Shown piece after piece: positions 1 to 8,610 of a DNA stretch of 64,000 bases. This DNA is from Cytobacillus suaedae (GTDB lineage: Bacteria > Bacillota > Bacilli > Bacillales > Bacillaceae_L): NCBI GenBank assembly GCA_014960805.1, contig CP063163.1:2002001-2066000 (forward strand). Reading direction: 5' to 3'. Every line of letters starts with the position of its first letter. Positions within the stretch are counted from its first letter, which is position 1. Under the pieces are notes generated by a model, which had not been told where the DNA came from, made no database searches, and worked only from the letters and a program-made list of their open reading frames with translations. A program made the position numbers and the translations under genes.

Positions 1-45
1 AGACTTTATATTGATGGTTGCTTTCTAATGTAATTTGAGAGAGTG

Positions 46-161
46 GATTGGAGCGGAGGGCACTTGACTCCTGCAGGAAGTGAGGAAAGTGCCAGACCCC
101 GCAGGCGCGAAGCGCTGAGGAGGCTCGCATTCCTCCCCGCGGAAAGCAAGTGCCCGCAGCG
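46..161 (+). repeat. Bacillaceae-type GC-rich intergenic repeat, copy A
   Basis: About 116 bases that are much richer in G+C than the surrounding DNA and carry no credible reading frame. The ends are inverted (GGGCACTTG near 58 against CAAGTGCCC near 147). Internal landmarks are GACTCCTGC at 66-74, GAGGAGGCTC at 117-126 and CCGCGGAAAG at 137-146. The same landmarks, in the same order, recur at 16681-16790 and on the opposite strand at 16386-16571, so this is a repeat family. I recall similar intergenic elements as common in Bacillus-type genomes. Function is unknown; a folded RNA or a small non-autonomous element are both possible. Bases 162-454 show no other gene. Confidence 0.75.
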
Positions 162-454
162 TAAAGGAACGTTCAAGATGAAAAGTGATAAAGTTAGTAC
201 CTTTTTTTATTAAAAGATGTCATAATATAACGTTTAATAAACTATGTATTAAGTAACGAACTTATTATTTTTATAGGGTACTTATTTATTTTAAAGAGGC
301 ATATTATTTTGATAAGACATTATTAAACGAGATTTTTTATTCAAGCACGAGGTACTCTTTTGAAAGTAATGAATATACTTATAGTGACTCATGTTATTAA
401 AAATGAATTCAAGAAAAAGAAAAAGAACGGGAACTTGTGTTGAGGAGGGAAACT

Positions 455-535
455 ATGAAATTTTATACGATTAAGCTACCGAGGTTTCTAGGGGGCATCG
501 TTCGTGCAATGCTAGGATCAATAAAAAAAGGATAA
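455..535 (+). CDS. spoVM: SpoVM, stage V sporulation morphogenetic peptide
   Basis: A 26-residue peptide that begins MKFYTIKLP and ends IKKG. It differs from B. subtilis SpoVM, as I remember it, only at a few positions such as Lys10 to Arg and the last residues. SpoVM is an amphipathic helix that recognises the curved outer forespore membrane and anchors SpoIVA, starting spore coat and cortex assembly. A strong ribosome binding site (GAGGAGGGA, 442-450) precedes the ATG. The gene faces rpmB tail to tail and is followed by a hairpin terminator. It is expected to be transcribed in the mother cell by sigma E, but I could not place a convincing sigma E promoter upstream. Confidence 0.95.
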   Translation: MKFYTIKLPRFLGGIVRAMLGSIKKG

Positions 536-540
536 ATAAA

Positions 541-590
541 AAAGCACCGGTATAGGTGCTTTCTTCTCGAGGACAGTATTTATTGTCCTC
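541..590. terminator. Bidirectional terminator between spoVM and rpmB
   Basis: Two hairpins lie between the convergent genes. The first pairs AAAGCACC (541-548) with GGTGCTTT (555-562); read on the minus strand it is followed by a run of T, so it suits rpmB, and on the plus strand it can stop spoVM. The second pairs GAGGACA (569-575) with TGTCCTC (584-590) and is followed by a T-rich plus-strand sequence. Confidence 0.8.
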
Positions 591-613
591 ATTTTATTTG
601 CATTTTTTGTTAA

Positions 614-802
614 TTATACGCGCTCAACTTTACCAGATTTAAGTGCTCTAGCTGAAACGTATACACGTTTAGGTTTGCCATCTACTAAAATACGTACTTT
701 TTGAAGGTTTGCACCCCATGTACGTTTTGAAGCGTTCATTGCATGAGAACGTGCATTACCAGAACGAGTTTTCTTACCCGTAACTACACATTTGCGTGCC
801 AT
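614..802 (-). CDS. rpmB: 50S ribosomal protein L28
   Basis: A 62-residue basic protein starting [12 protein letters not shown], nearly identical to Bacillus L28 through its C-terminal [13 protein letters not shown]. It is a small structural protein of the large ribosomal subunit. An in-frame upstream extension to 847 is possible, but the ATG at 802 has a good ribosome binding site (AAGGAGGG read on the minus strand) and matches the family start. Only one cysteine, Cys5, is present; paired CxxC motifs that bind zinc are absent, so this is the zinc-independent form. It is divergent from yloU-fakA and convergent with spoVM, as in B. subtilis. Confidence 0.97.
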   Translation of the reverse strand: MARKCVVTGKKTRSGNARSHAMNASKRTWGANLQKVRILVDGKPKRVYVSARALKSGKVERV

Positions 803-922
803 ATAAATTTCCCTCCTTACCACAAAAAAACTAACCGTTATAAGCAACTAGTCATGAAAATACTTTATTAATTTATCACAAGTACACCTAGAATGCAATA
901 CATAGCTTTCAAGAAAATAACC

Positions 923-953
923 TTGACATATAAAATTATGTTTTCTGTATAAT
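923..953 (+). promoter_or_regulatory. Sigma A promoter for yloU-fakA
   Basis: A perfect -35 TTGACA (923-928) and perfect -10 TATAAT (948-953) are separated by 19 bases, slightly longer than ideal. It is the only strong consensus in the divergent rpmB-yloU gap, and yloU begins about 105 bases downstream. Confidence 0.75.
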
Positions 954-1058
954 AATAAACATAAGGAAACAATAAAAATATACAATTGCTTTCAAAATGT
1001 GCTTTCTTATAGTAAAATGGCTTTAGCCAAGATGAACAATTCCAAAGGGGGAACTGAC

Positions 1059-1421
1059 ATGTCGATCGAATTAAAAACGAAATTCGGACAAATTGATATA
1101 TCGAATGAAGTGATCGCTACGATTGCTGGTGGAGCTGCTGTTGATTGTTACGGAATCGTTGGTATGGCATCAAAGAATCAAATCCGTGACGGAATTTCAG
1201 AAATACTTAGAAAAGAGAATTTCACTCGTGGAGTTCTTATTCGTCAAGAAAATGAAGAAGTACATATTGATATGTATATAATCGTAAGCTATGGTACAAA
1301 GATTTCTGAAGTGGCTCATAATGTTCAAACAAAGGTCAAGTACACACTGGACCAAACCGTTGGACTGGCTGTAGATTCAGTAAATATTTTCGTACAAGGA
1401 GTTCGTGTAACGAACCCGTAA
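1059..1421 (+). CDS. yloU: Asp23/Gls24 family protein YloU
   Basis: A 120-residue protein of the Asp23/Gls24 (DUF322) family, starting MSIELKTKFGQIDIS. Family members are small cytoplasmic or membrane-associated proteins often linked to envelope stress; the biochemical role of YloU is not established. The segment from about residue 10 to 110 covers the family domain, including the GVAVDCYGIVGMA-like region near residue 22. The ATG at 1059 is chosen over an in-frame ATG at 999 because it follows AAAGGGGGAA and matches the family length. It lies 16 bases upstream of fakA and is probably co-transcribed with it. Confidence 0.92.
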   Translation: MSIELKTKFGQIDISNEVIATIAGGAAVDCYGIVGMASKNQIRDGISEILRKENFTRGVLIRQENEEVHIDMYIIVSYGTKISEVAHNVQTKVKYTLDQTVGLAVDSVNIFVQGVRVTNP

Positions 1422-1437
1422 AGAGGAGGAAAAGTTT

Positions 1438-3111
1438 GTGTCGATTACAAAGTTAGACGGAAAACGTTTTGCAGAAATGATATTGGCTGGTGCTAGCCAT
1501 TTATCAAATAACGCAAAAATGGTTGATGCCTTAAACGTTTTTCCTGTACCAGATGGTGACACCGGTACCAATATGAATTTGTCTATGACATCTGGTGCAA
1601 AAGAAGTGAAAAGTAATGTTTCAGATCATATTGGAAAAGTAGGAGTTGCGCTGTCTAAGGGGTTATTGATGGGCGCAAGAGGGAATTCTGGTGTAATACT
1701 TTCCCAAATTTTTAGAGGTTTTTCTAAATCCATTGAAAAGCTAGATAGCATTAGCTCTATCGAATTTGCAAATGCAATGGAGGCTGGTGTTGAAACGGCT
1801 TATAAAGCAGTTATGAAGCCTGTAGAGGGTACAATCTTAACTGTTGCAAAAGATTCAGCAAAGCGTGCTGTAGCTGAATCAAAAAAGCAACCTGATATTA
1901 CGTTGTTAATGGAAGCTGTGCTTAAAGAGGCAAAAGCTTCTTTAAATCGAACTCCAGATTTGTTACCAGTATTAAAGGAAGTTGGGGTTGTCGATAGTGG
2001 TGGACAAGGGCTTGTACTTGTATATGAAGGATTCTTAGCTGTCTTAAAGGGTGAGAAGCTTCCTGGAGCCCCTATGGCTATGCCATCATTATCTGAACTA
2101 GTAAGTGCAGAACACCATAAAAGTGTTCATAGTCATATTAATACTGAGGACATTGAGTTCGGCTATTGTACTGAATTTATGGTTAAGTTTGAAACAGATA
2201 AAAATACTTTTTCAGAAGAAAAATTTAGAAACGATTTAAGTCAGTATGGAGATTCACTACTAGTCATTGCTGATGAAGAAGTTGTTAAAGTACATATACA
2301 TGCTGAACACCCTGGTGATGTTTTAACTTATGGCCAGAAATACGGTAGCTTGATCAATATGAAGATTGAGAACATGAGAGAGCAGCACAGTAATTTATTG
2401 TATGAAGAGCAGCAATCTCATGCAACAATGGCACCTATAGCTAAAAAAGAAAAACAACCATTCGGGATAGTGACTGTAGCAATGGGTTCAGGTATTTCAG
2501 AATTATTTAAAAGTATTGGTGCTCATGCTGTAATTGAAGGTGGGCAGACGATGAATCCTAGTACGGAAGACATCGTAAAAGCAATAGAAGAGGTTCATGC
2601 AGAAAAAATCATTATTTTACCGAATAATAAAAACATCATAATGGCTGCAGAGCAAGCTGCACAAGTTGTAGGAGACAATGTTGTTGTCGTGCCTTCTAAG
2701 ACAGTTCCCCAAGGTATGGCTGCCTTGTTAGCCTTTAACCCAGGGGTCGACTTATCATCAAACCGTGATGCTATGACTGAATCGTTAGGAACTGTAAAAA
2801 CAGGACAATTAACGTATGCGGTTCGTGATACAAATATTGACGGATTAGATATAGCTAAAGATGATTTTATGGGAATTTCTGACGGGAAAATTGTCACGAC
2901 GGATAAAGATAAAATCAAAGCAACTATTGACTTGTTGGCAGAGATGGTTGCTGATTCTGATGAAATCTTGACGTTAATATATGGTGAAGATGCGTCAGAA
3001 GAAGATGTAAACACTATTGTTTCTTACATCGAGGAAAATTATGAAGACCTAGAAGTAGAAGTACACAATGGTAACCAGCCATTGTATACATTTATTATCT
3101 CAATAGAGTAA
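1438..3111 (+). CDS. fakA: Fatty acid kinase catalytic subunit FakA (YloV, DAK2 family)
   Basis: A 557-residue protein of the YloV/FakA family. FakA, with a FakB fatty-acid-binding partner, phosphorylates exogenous fatty acids to acyl-phosphates that enter phospholipid synthesis through PlsY/PlsX. The N-terminal DhaL/DAK2 kinase domain (about 10-200) contains PDGDTGTNM at 38-46, whose aspartates coordinate Mg-ATP. A middle domain follows and the C-terminal part, from about 340, resembles the DegV/FakB-like fold. The start is GTG at 1438 behind AGAGGAGGAAAAG. The B. subtilis order yloU-yloV is kept, and a terminator follows. No fakB is present here. Confidence 0.93.
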   Translation: MSITKLDGKRFAEMILAGASHLSNNAKMVDALNVFPVPDGDTGTNMNLSMTSGAKEVKSNVSDHIGKVGVALSKGLLMGARGNSGVILSQIFRGFSKSIEKLDSISSIEFANAMEAGVETAYKAVMKPVEGTILTVAKDSAKRAVAESKKQPDITLLMEAVLKEAKASLNRTPDLLPVLKEVGVVDSGGQGLVLVYEGFLAVLKGEKLPGAPMAMPSLSELVSAEHHKSVHSHINTEDIEFGYCTEFMVKFETDKNTFSEEKFRNDLSQYGDSLLVIADEEVVKVHIHAEHPGDVLTYGQKYGSLINMKIENMREQHSNLLYEEQQSHATMAPIAKKEKQPFGIVTVAMGSGISELFKSIGAHAVIEGGQTMNPSTEDIVKAIEEVHAEKIIILPNNKNIIMAAEQAAQVVGDNVVVVPSKTVPQGMAALLAFNPGVDLSSNRDAMTESLGTVKTGQLTYAVRDTNIDGLDIAKDDFMGISDGKIVTTDKDKIKATIDLLAEMVADSDEILTLIYGEDASEEDVNTIVSYIEENYEDLEVEVHNGNQPLYTFIISIE

Positions 3112-3114
3112 ATG

Positions 3115-3141
3115 AAGAAGGGGACTTCCCTTCTTTTTTTA
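3115..3141 (+). terminator. Terminator after fakA
   Basis: AAGAAGGG (3115-3122) pairs with CCCTTCTT (3128-3135) around a five-base loop and is followed directly by a run of T. Confidence 0.88.
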
Positions 3142-3253
3142 CTGTCTAAATCCATTAGTTTATGGTAGTATATATTACAGTTTCGTACATGATTGATGAA
3201 CATTCGTGTTTTTTTATAAATAGAATAGTACCATAGGGGAGAGGAGCAATAAT

Positions 3254-3916
3254 ATGAAATATAGAAGCGTTTTTGATATTATTGGCCCGGTCATGATTGG
3301 ACCATCTAGTTCACATACTGCAGGGGCTGCTAGAATAGGCAGAGTAGCAAGGAGTTTATTTGGAAGAGAGCCTAAATGGGCTACTATTTCTTTATATGGT
3401 TCCTTTGCAAGTACGTATAAAGGGCACGGAACAGATGTAGCAATTATCGGTGGATTGCTAGATTTTGATACTTTTGATGAAAGAATCAAAACCTCACTTG
3501 ATATTGCTGATCAGGCTGGAATGAAGATTACATTTATTGAGGAAGATGCTATAACAGATCACCCAAACACAGCAAGAGTATCGATTGGTGATGAGCATGG
3601 TGAGCTTGAACTAGTTGGTATTTCAATCGGTGGAGGCAAAATTGAAATTACTGAATTAAATGGTTTCGAGTTAAAGTTGTCAGGAAATCATCCGGCGATT
3701 TTAGTTATTCATAATGATCGATATGGTGCAATTGCCGGGGTAGCTAATGTACTCGCAAAATATGCAATAAATATTGGACATATGGAAGTCTCTAGAAAAG
3801 AAAAAGGACAACTGGCACTAATGACAATCGAAGTTGACCAAAACATTGATCAGCATGTTATCGATGAATTAACGACACTTCCAAACATCTTAAAAGTAAC
3901 TAAGATTGTTGATTAA
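3254..3916 (+). CDS. sdaAB: L-serine dehydratase, beta subunit
   Basis: A 220-residue subunit of the iron-sulfur L-serine deaminase, which converts L-serine to pyruvate and ammonia together with the alpha subunit encoded just downstream. The family motif GPSSSHTAG is at residues 16-24. A C-terminal ACT domain, about residues 148-218, begins at ILVIHNDRYGAIAGV; in this family the ACT domain is thought to bind serine. The ATG follows a GGGGAGAGGAG ribosome binding site. Length and order (sdaAB then sdaAA) match B. subtilis. The 60-base gap to sdaAA contains a palindrome listed separately. Confidence 0.95.
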   Translation: MKYRSVFDIIGPVMIGPSSSHTAGAARIGRVARSLFGREPKWATISLYGSFASTYKGHGTDVAIIGGLLDFDTFDERIKTSLDIADQAGMKITFIEEDAITDHPNTARVSIGDEHGELELVGISIGGGKIEITELNGFELKLSGNHPAILVIHNDRYGAIAGVANVLAKYAINIGHMEVSRKEKGQLALMTIEVDQNIDQHVIDELTTLPNILKVTKIVD

Positions 3917-3936
3917 TAATACATCGAGGTTGGGCT

Positions 3937-3950
3937 TGGAACCGTTTCCA
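3937..3950. promoter_or_regulatory. cre-like palindrome between sdaAB and sdaAA
   Basis: TGGAACCGTTTCCA lies inside the near-perfect palindrome TTGGAACCGTTTCCAA (3936-3951). It matches the CcpA cre consensus TGWAANCGNTNWCA at 12 of 14 positions, missing only the two W positions. It could be a CcpA site acting within the transcript unit, or just a short mRNA hairpin. Confidence 0.35.
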
Positions 3951-3976
3951 AAGTTGCATGGACAGGGAGGACATAC

Positions 3977-4867
3977 ATGATGTTTAGAAATGTGGCAGAA
4001 TTGATAGAATTAGCAGAAAGTAAAAATATGAAAATATCAGAAATAATGATAAACCAAGAGGTCGAAGTTACTGGTAAGAGCCGTGAAGAGATTATGAAGC
4101 AAATGCTATTTAATCTTGAGATAATGGAGAAAGCTGTTGAAGATGGATTGAAAGGGGTAAAATCGCATTCAGGTTTAACTGGAGGAGATGCTGTTTTACT
4201 GCAACAATACATTGAAAAAGGGAATTTCCTAACAGGCAAAACCATTTTAGATGCAGTTAGTAAGGCTGTGGCAACAAATGAAGTAAATGCTGCAATGGGA
4301 ACTATATGCGCGACACCTACTGCAGGTTCTGCCGGAGTTGTTCCAGGGACGTTATTTGCAGTGAGAGATAAATTACATCCAACAAGAGAAGAAATGGTAC
4401 AATTTCTATTTACAGCGGGGGCATTTGGTTTTGTTGTGGCTAACAATGCTTCTATTTCTGGTGCTGCAGGAGGCTGTCAGGCAGAAGTTGGGTCGGCTGC
4501 TGGTATGGCAGCGGCTGCTATTGTTGAAATGGCTGGCGGTACACCAAGGCAGTCTGCAGAAGCAATGGCAATTACCTTGAAGAATATGCTAGGCCTTGTC
4601 TGTGATCCTGTGGCTGGACTTGTTGAGGTACCATGTGTTAAGCGAAATGCGATGGGAGCAGCAAACGCTATGGTTGCGGCAGACATGGCTCTTGCAGGAA
4701 TTACAAGTCGTATACCATGTGATGAGGTAATTGATGCTATGTATAAAATCGGGCAGTCAATGCCTTCAGCTCTTAGAGAAACTGCGCAGGGAGGATTAGC
4801 GGCAACACCAACGGGTCGAGCGCTTGAAGCGAAGATTTTTGGTATTCCGTTAAATAAAAGTGAGTAA
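3977..4867 (+). CDS. sdaAA: L-serine dehydratase, alpha subunit
   Basis: A 296-residue catalytic subunit of L-serine deaminase. It carries the oxygen-labile 4Fe-4S cluster that polarises the serine hydroxyl. Candidate cluster ligands are Cys111 (TICATPTAGSAG), Cys167 (GGCQAEVGSA), Cys209 (LVCDPVAG) and Cys220 (EVPCVKRN); the family uses three of such conserved cysteines. Two adjacent ATG codons (3977 and 3980) fit the AGGGAGG ribosome binding site, and the second would give the usual MFRNV start. The last codons overlap recG by eight bases, so recG translation is probably coupled to this gene. Confidence 0.95.
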   Translation: MMFRNVAELIELAESKNMKISEIMINQEVEVTGKSREEIMKQMLFNLEIMEKAVEDGLKGVKSHSGLTGGDAVLLQQYIEKGNFLTGKTILDAVSKAVATNEVNAAMGTICATPTAGSAGVVPGTLFAVRDKLHPTREEMVQFLFTAGAFGFVVANNASISGAAGGCQAEVGSAAGMAAAAIVEMAGGTPRQSAEAMAITLKNMLGLVCDPVAGLVEVPCVKRNAMGAANAMVAADMALAGITSRIPCDEVIDAMYKIGQSMPSALRETAQGGLAATPTGRALEAKIFGIPLNKSE

Positions 4868-6908
4868 TCCATTATATGACCCTATTACAAATATTAAGGG
4901 AATAGGTGAGGAGACTGCCGATCATCTATTTGAAATGAATATTTATAAGGTTAAAGATTTATTGGAGTATTTCCCATACCGATATGAGGATTACCAGTTA
5001 CGTGATTTAGCAGAAGTCAAACATGATGAACGAGTAACAGTAGAAGGGAAGGTTCATAGTGAGCCTTCCTTACAGTATTTTGGACGAAAACGTAACCGAC
5101 TAACCATTCGAGTGCTAGTGGGAAGATATTTAATTAAGGCTGTTTGTTTTAATAGACCGTATGTTAAGGAAAAACTCGAACTAAATCAGACAGTAACAAT
5201 AACTGGAAAATGGGATCAACATCGCCAAACAATTACAGTGAGTGAAATCTCTTTTACACCATACTCAATAGATAAAGAAATCGAACCTGTATATTCTGTA
5301 AAAGGGAAAGTGACAGTTAAAGGGATGAGAAGGTTTATCTCTCTTGCTTTTAATCAATATAGTAAGTTTATTGAAGAGAATATTCCAAACGCACTACTCA
5401 ATAAGTATAAGCTTTTACCAAAAGGCATGGCTTTACAAGTTATGCACTCTCCTAAAAGTCATGAGGATTTAAAACAAGCTAGACGCCGATTTGTCTACGA
5501 AGAATTCTTATTATTTCAATTGAGAATGCAAGCTTTACGTAAAGTAGAACGTGAGCAATCACAAGGGATACAGCAAGAATTCTCAAGAACTTCGTTAGAT
5601 TCATTTATTAACGCATTACCATTTCCGCTTACAAATGCTCAAAATAGAGTTGTTGTAGAAATAATTGGAGATTTAGAAAAGCCATACCGTATGAATCGCC
5701 TATTACAAGGTGACGTAGGATCAGGTAAAACAGTTGTCTCTGCTATTGCTCTTTACTCAACGATTCTAGCGGGTTATCAAGGTGCTTTAATGGTCCCTAC
5801 TGAAATTTTAGCTGAGCAACATGTGACCTCTTTAAAGGAATTATTTTCACCCTATGATGTAAAAGTTGAACTCCTAACTAGTTCTGTCAAAGGAAAACGA
5901 AGGAGAGAATTACTCGGAAGCTTACAAGCAGGAGAGATTGATATTCTTGTCGGTACACATGCTTTAATTCAAGACGAGGTTGATTTTAATAGACTTGGTC
6001 TTGTGATTACAGATGAGCAGCACCGCTTTGGTGTAGAGCAAAGAAGAGTTCTTAGAGAAAAAGGGGAGAACCCTGATGTCTTATTTATGACTGCAACTCC
6101 AATTCCAAGGACGTTAGCAATAACTGTGTTTGGAGAAATGGATGTATCAGTCATTGATGAAATGCCTGCCGGTCGTAAGGTGATTGAAACATATTGGGCA
6201 AAGCATGACATGCTTGAAAGAATATTAGTTTTTATTGAAAAAGAATTAACAAAAGGAAGACAAGCCTATGTCATTTGCCCCTTGATTGAAGAATCAGATA
6301 AATTGGACGTGCAAAACGCTATTGATGTTCATAGCACTCTAACTTATCACTTTCAAGGCCGATTTAAAGTAGGGCTCATGCATGGTCGTTTATCGTCAGA
6401 TGAAAAGGACTCTGTAATGAAGCAATTTAGTCAAAATGAAGTTCAATTACTTGTCTCAACTACAGTGGTTGAAGTTGGAGTAAACGTTCCTAATGCCACA
6501 ATTATGGTCATTTATGATGCAGAACGATTTGGCTTGTCACAGCTACACCAATTAAGAGGTAGGGTTGGTCGTGGTAGTGATCAATCATACTGTATCTTGC
6601 TAGCAGATCCAAAATCTGAAGTTGGTAAGGAAAGAATGAGAATTATGTCAGAAACAAACGATGGCTTTGTCTTATCAGAAAAAGATTTAGAATTGCGTGG
6701 TCCTGGTGATTTCTTTGGGAAAAAACAAAGCGGAATGCCGGAGTTTAAAGTTGCAGATATGGTTCACGATTACCGTGCACTTGAGGTAGCTAGAGATGAT
6801 GCGACTAGGTTAATCCAATCTAAAGCTTTCTGGGAAGAGGAACAGTACCTGTTGTTAAGAAAAGACCTAGAATTGTCCGGTGTTTTAGATGGAGACAAAC
6901 TAGATTAA
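4860..6908 (+). CDS. recG: ATP-dependent DNA helicase RecG
   Basis: A 682-residue branch-migrating helicase that remodels stalled replication forks and Holliday junctions. The N-terminal wedge/OB domain (about 1-240) recognises branched DNA. The superfamily 2 motor follows, with Walker A GDVGSGKT at 284-291, the DEQH box at 385-388 and helicase motif VI QLHQLRGRVGRG near 555-570. The family C-terminal motif ELRGPGDFFGKKQSG is intact. The start is GTG at 4860, overlapping sdaAA, and length matches B. subtilis RecG. A hairpin terminator follows that also forms part of the fapR promoter region. Confidence 0.97.
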   Translation: MSNPLYDPITNIKGIGEETADHLFEMNIYKVKDLLEYFPYRYEDYQLRDLAEVKHDERVTVEGKVHSEPSLQYFGRKRNRLTIRVLVGRYLIKAVCFNRPYVKEKLELNQTVTITGKWDQHRQTITVSEISFTPYSIDKEIEPVYSVKGKVTVKGMRRFISLAFNQYSKFIEENIPNALLNKYKLLPKGMALQVMHSPKSHEDLKQARRRFVYEEFLLFQLRMQALRKVEREQSQGIQQEFSRTSLDSFINALPFPLTNAQNRVVVEIIGDLEKPYRMNRLLQGDVGSGKTVVSAIALYSTILAGYQGALMVPTEILAEQHVTSLKELFSPYDVKVELLTSSVKGKRRRELLGSLQAGEIDILVGTHALIQDEVDFNRLGLVITDEQHRFGVEQRRVLREKGENPDVLFMTATPIPRTLAITVFGEMDVSVIDEMPAGRKVIETYWAKHDMLERILVFIEKELTKGRQAYVICPLIEESDKLDVQNAIDVHSTLTYHFQGRFKVGLMHGRLSSDEKDSVMKQFSQNEVQLLVSTTVVEVGVNVPNATIMVIYDAERFGLSQLHQLRGRVGRGSDQSYCILLADPKSEVGKERMRIMSETNDGFVLSEKDLELRGPGDFFGKKQSGMPEFKVADMVHDYRALEVARDDATRLIQSKAFWEEEQYLLLRKDLELSGVLDGDKLD

Positions 6909-6920
6909 TTCAGCTTATGT

Positions 6921-6962
6921 AAACGTAGAACGTAAGGATTTTCTTGCATTCTACGTTTTTTA
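6921..6962 (+). terminator. Terminator after recG
   Basis: AAACGTAGAA (6921-6930) pairs with TTCTACGTTT (6949-6958) and runs into T. The 3' arm overlaps the -35 of the fapR promoter, so termination and fapR initiation share the same DNA. Confidence 0.82.
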
Positions 6963-6972
6963 ACTATATACT
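6944..6972 (+). promoter_or_regulatory. Sigma A promoter of the fapR operon
   Basis: TTGCAT (6944-6949), 17 bases, then TATACT (6967-6972). The expected start point near 6979 falls inside the FapR operator that follows. Confidence 0.75.
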
Positions 6973-6976
6973 ACTA

Positions 6977-6993
6977 TTAGTACCTAGTCATAA
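6977..6993. promoter_or_regulatory. FapR operator
   Basis: TTAGTACCTAGTCATAA is an imperfect inverted repeat that matches the FapR box known upstream of B. subtilis fapR at nearly every base. It covers the predicted transcription start, so FapR bound here should block its own operon until malonyl-CoA or malonyl-ACP releases it. Confidence 0.9.
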
Positions 6994-7015
6994 TAGTTCG
7001 GATGGTGTTTGTTTA

Positions 7016-7591
7016 ATGAGACGAAATAAAAAAGATAGACAAGAGCTTCTTCTCGATACGATAAACGAGAATCCTTTTATAACAGACGAGGATCTAGCTG
7101 AGAAATTTTCAGTAAGTGTACAAACTATACGGTTAGATCGTCTCGAACTATCAATTCCAGAGCTTCGAGAACGAATTAAGCATGTAGCTGAAAAAAATCT
7201 TAAAGATGAAGTTCGTTCTCTTCCTATTGATGAAGTTATAGGAGATATTATAGATATAGAATTGGATCATAGCGCCATCTCGATTCTTGAAGTAACCAGT
7301 GAGCATGTTTTCAAACGAAATCAGATTGCTCGTGGTCACCATTTATTTGCACAGGCGAATTCGTTGGCGGTAGCAGTAATTAACGATGAGCTAGCTTTAA
7401 CTGCAAAGGCGAACATTCGCTTTACAAGACAAGTGAAAGTAAATGAAAGAGTCGTAGCAAAAGCTAGAGTTCAAAAAGTAGAACAAACAAAAGGTAGAAC
7501 ACTAGTAGAAGTCAGTAGCTATGTTGGTAATGAGTTAGTGTTTTCTGGCGAGTTTGAAATGTTCCGTTCAAACAAATTGGATAAAGGATGA
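7016..7591 (+). CDS. fapR: FapR, malonyl-CoA-responsive repressor of lipid synthesis
   Basis: A 191-residue transcription factor that represses fatty acid and phospholipid synthesis genes and is released by malonyl-CoA/malonyl-ACP. An N-terminal helix-turn-helix covers about residues 23-44 ([21 protein letters not shown]), followed by a linker helix and a C-terminal hotdog-fold effector domain (about 70-188) with the [12 protein letters not shown] segment. The ATG at 7016 matches the family start [10 protein letters not shown]; an in-frame ATG at 6944 would place the start upstream of the promoter and is rejected. Seven bases separate it from plsX, and the operator upstream implies autorepression. 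Confidence 0.97.
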   Translation: MRRNKKDRQELLLDTINENPFITDEDLAEKFSVSVQTIRLDRLELSIPELRERIKHVAEKNLKDEVRSLPIDEVIGDIIDIELDHSAISILEVTSEHVFKRNQIARGHHLFAQANSLAVAVINDELALTAKANIRFTRQVKVNERVVAKARVQKVEQTKGRTLVEVSSYVGNELVFSGEFEMFRSNKLDKG

Positions 7592-7597
7592 TCATTT

Positions 7598-8593
7598 ATG
7601 AAAATCGTAATAGATGCAATGGGTGGCGACAATGCTCCAAAGGAAATTGTAAATGGAGCAGTAAAAGCTATCGAGCATTATAAGGACTTACATATTACTT
7701 TAGTTGGAAAAGAATCAGAAATTCGTAAATACTTAACAACCGATGAACGTATTTCAATTATACATACAGATGAAGTTATTGAGGCGACAGATGAGCCTGT
7801 TCGTGCAGTAAGAAGAAAGAAAACAGCGTCAATGGTACTGATGGCTCAAGAGGTGAAAGAAGGACGAGCTGATGCATGTATTTCAGCCGGAAATACAGGA
7901 GCGTTAATGACAGCTGGTTTATTCATTGTAGGTAGAATCGAAGGGATTGACCGACCGGCATTATCACCGACTCTTCCAACAATAGGAGGAGAAGGGTTTT
8001 TATTCCTGGATGTAGGAGCAAATGTTGATGCAAAGCCTGAACACCTTCTTCAATATGCTATTATGGGCTCCATCTATTCAGAGAAGGTCAGAGGAATGAC
8101 TAATCCTAGAATCGGTTTGCTAAATGTAGGGACTGAAGAAAAAAAGGGAAATGAATTAACGAAAGCTGCATTTGATCTTTTAAAAGATTCTGGTTTGAAT
8201 TTTATTGGGAATGTAGAAGCTAGAGATTTGCTAGAGGGAGTTGCTGATGTTGTCGTAACAGATGGCTTTACAGGAAATGTTACGTTGAAGACAATCGAAG
8301 GTACAGCACTTTCAATATTTACTATGCTAAAGTCAGCACTAACTAGTAATCTTCAAAGCAAACTTGCGGCGGCTGTTCTTAAACCTCAGTTAAAAGTGAT
8401 AAAAAATCGGATGGATTATTCAGAATATGGTGGAGCAGGTCTTTTTGGATTGAATGCACCAGTTATCAAGGCACATGGATCATCTGATGAAAATGCGCTA
8501 TTCCATGCTGTTCGTCAAGCAAGAGATATGGTGCAAAATGATGTTGCAAATACGATACGAGAAACATTATCGAGTATGAAAAGAGAAAGATAG
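7598..8593 (+). CDS. plsX: Phosphate acyltransferase PlsX
   Basis: A 331-residue enzyme that converts acyl-ACP and phosphate to acyl-phosphate, the acyl donor used by PlsY for the first step of phosphatidic acid synthesis. It is a peripheral membrane protein in Bacillus. The N-terminus [14 protein letters not shown] and the segments SAGNTGA and [12 protein letters not shown] are characteristic of the family. It lies between fapR and fabD in the conserved FapR-regulated order, and the ATG follows AAAGGATG. The upstream fakA product makes the same acyl-phosphate from exogenous fatty acids, so two routes to one intermediate are encoded within 7 kb. Confidence 0.96.
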   Translation: MKIVIDAMGGDNAPKEIVNGAVKAIEHYKDLHITLVGKESEIRKYLTTDERISIIHTDEVIEATDEPVRAVRRKKTASMVLMAQEVKEGRADACISAGNTGALMTAGLFIVGRIEGIDRPALSPTLPTIGGEGFLFLDVGANVDAKPEHLLQYAIMGSIYSEKVRGMTNPRIGLLNVGTEEKKGNELTKAAFDLLKDSGLNFIGNVEARDLLEGVADVVVTDGFTGNVTLKTIEGTALSIFTMLKSALTSNLQSKLAAAVLKPQLKVIKNRMDYSEYGGAGLFGLNAPVIKAHGSSDENALFHAVRQARDMVQNDVANTIRETLSSMKRER

Positions 8594-8610
8594 AAGGAGG
8601 GGGTAGAGTT

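Noticed and set aside
360-400. A sigma E promoter for spoVM
   Set aside because: GAATATA (371-377) and CATGTTAT (390-397) look suggestive, but the spacing of 12 is too short.
3197-3210. GAACATTCGTGTT resembling a LexA box upstream of sdaAB
   Set aside because: The second half is GTGT rather than GTTC, and sdaAB has no SOS role.
3913-4446. A 177-codon antisense frame opposite sdaAA
   Set aside because: It is a shadow of an obviously real gene with conserved motifs on the plus strand.
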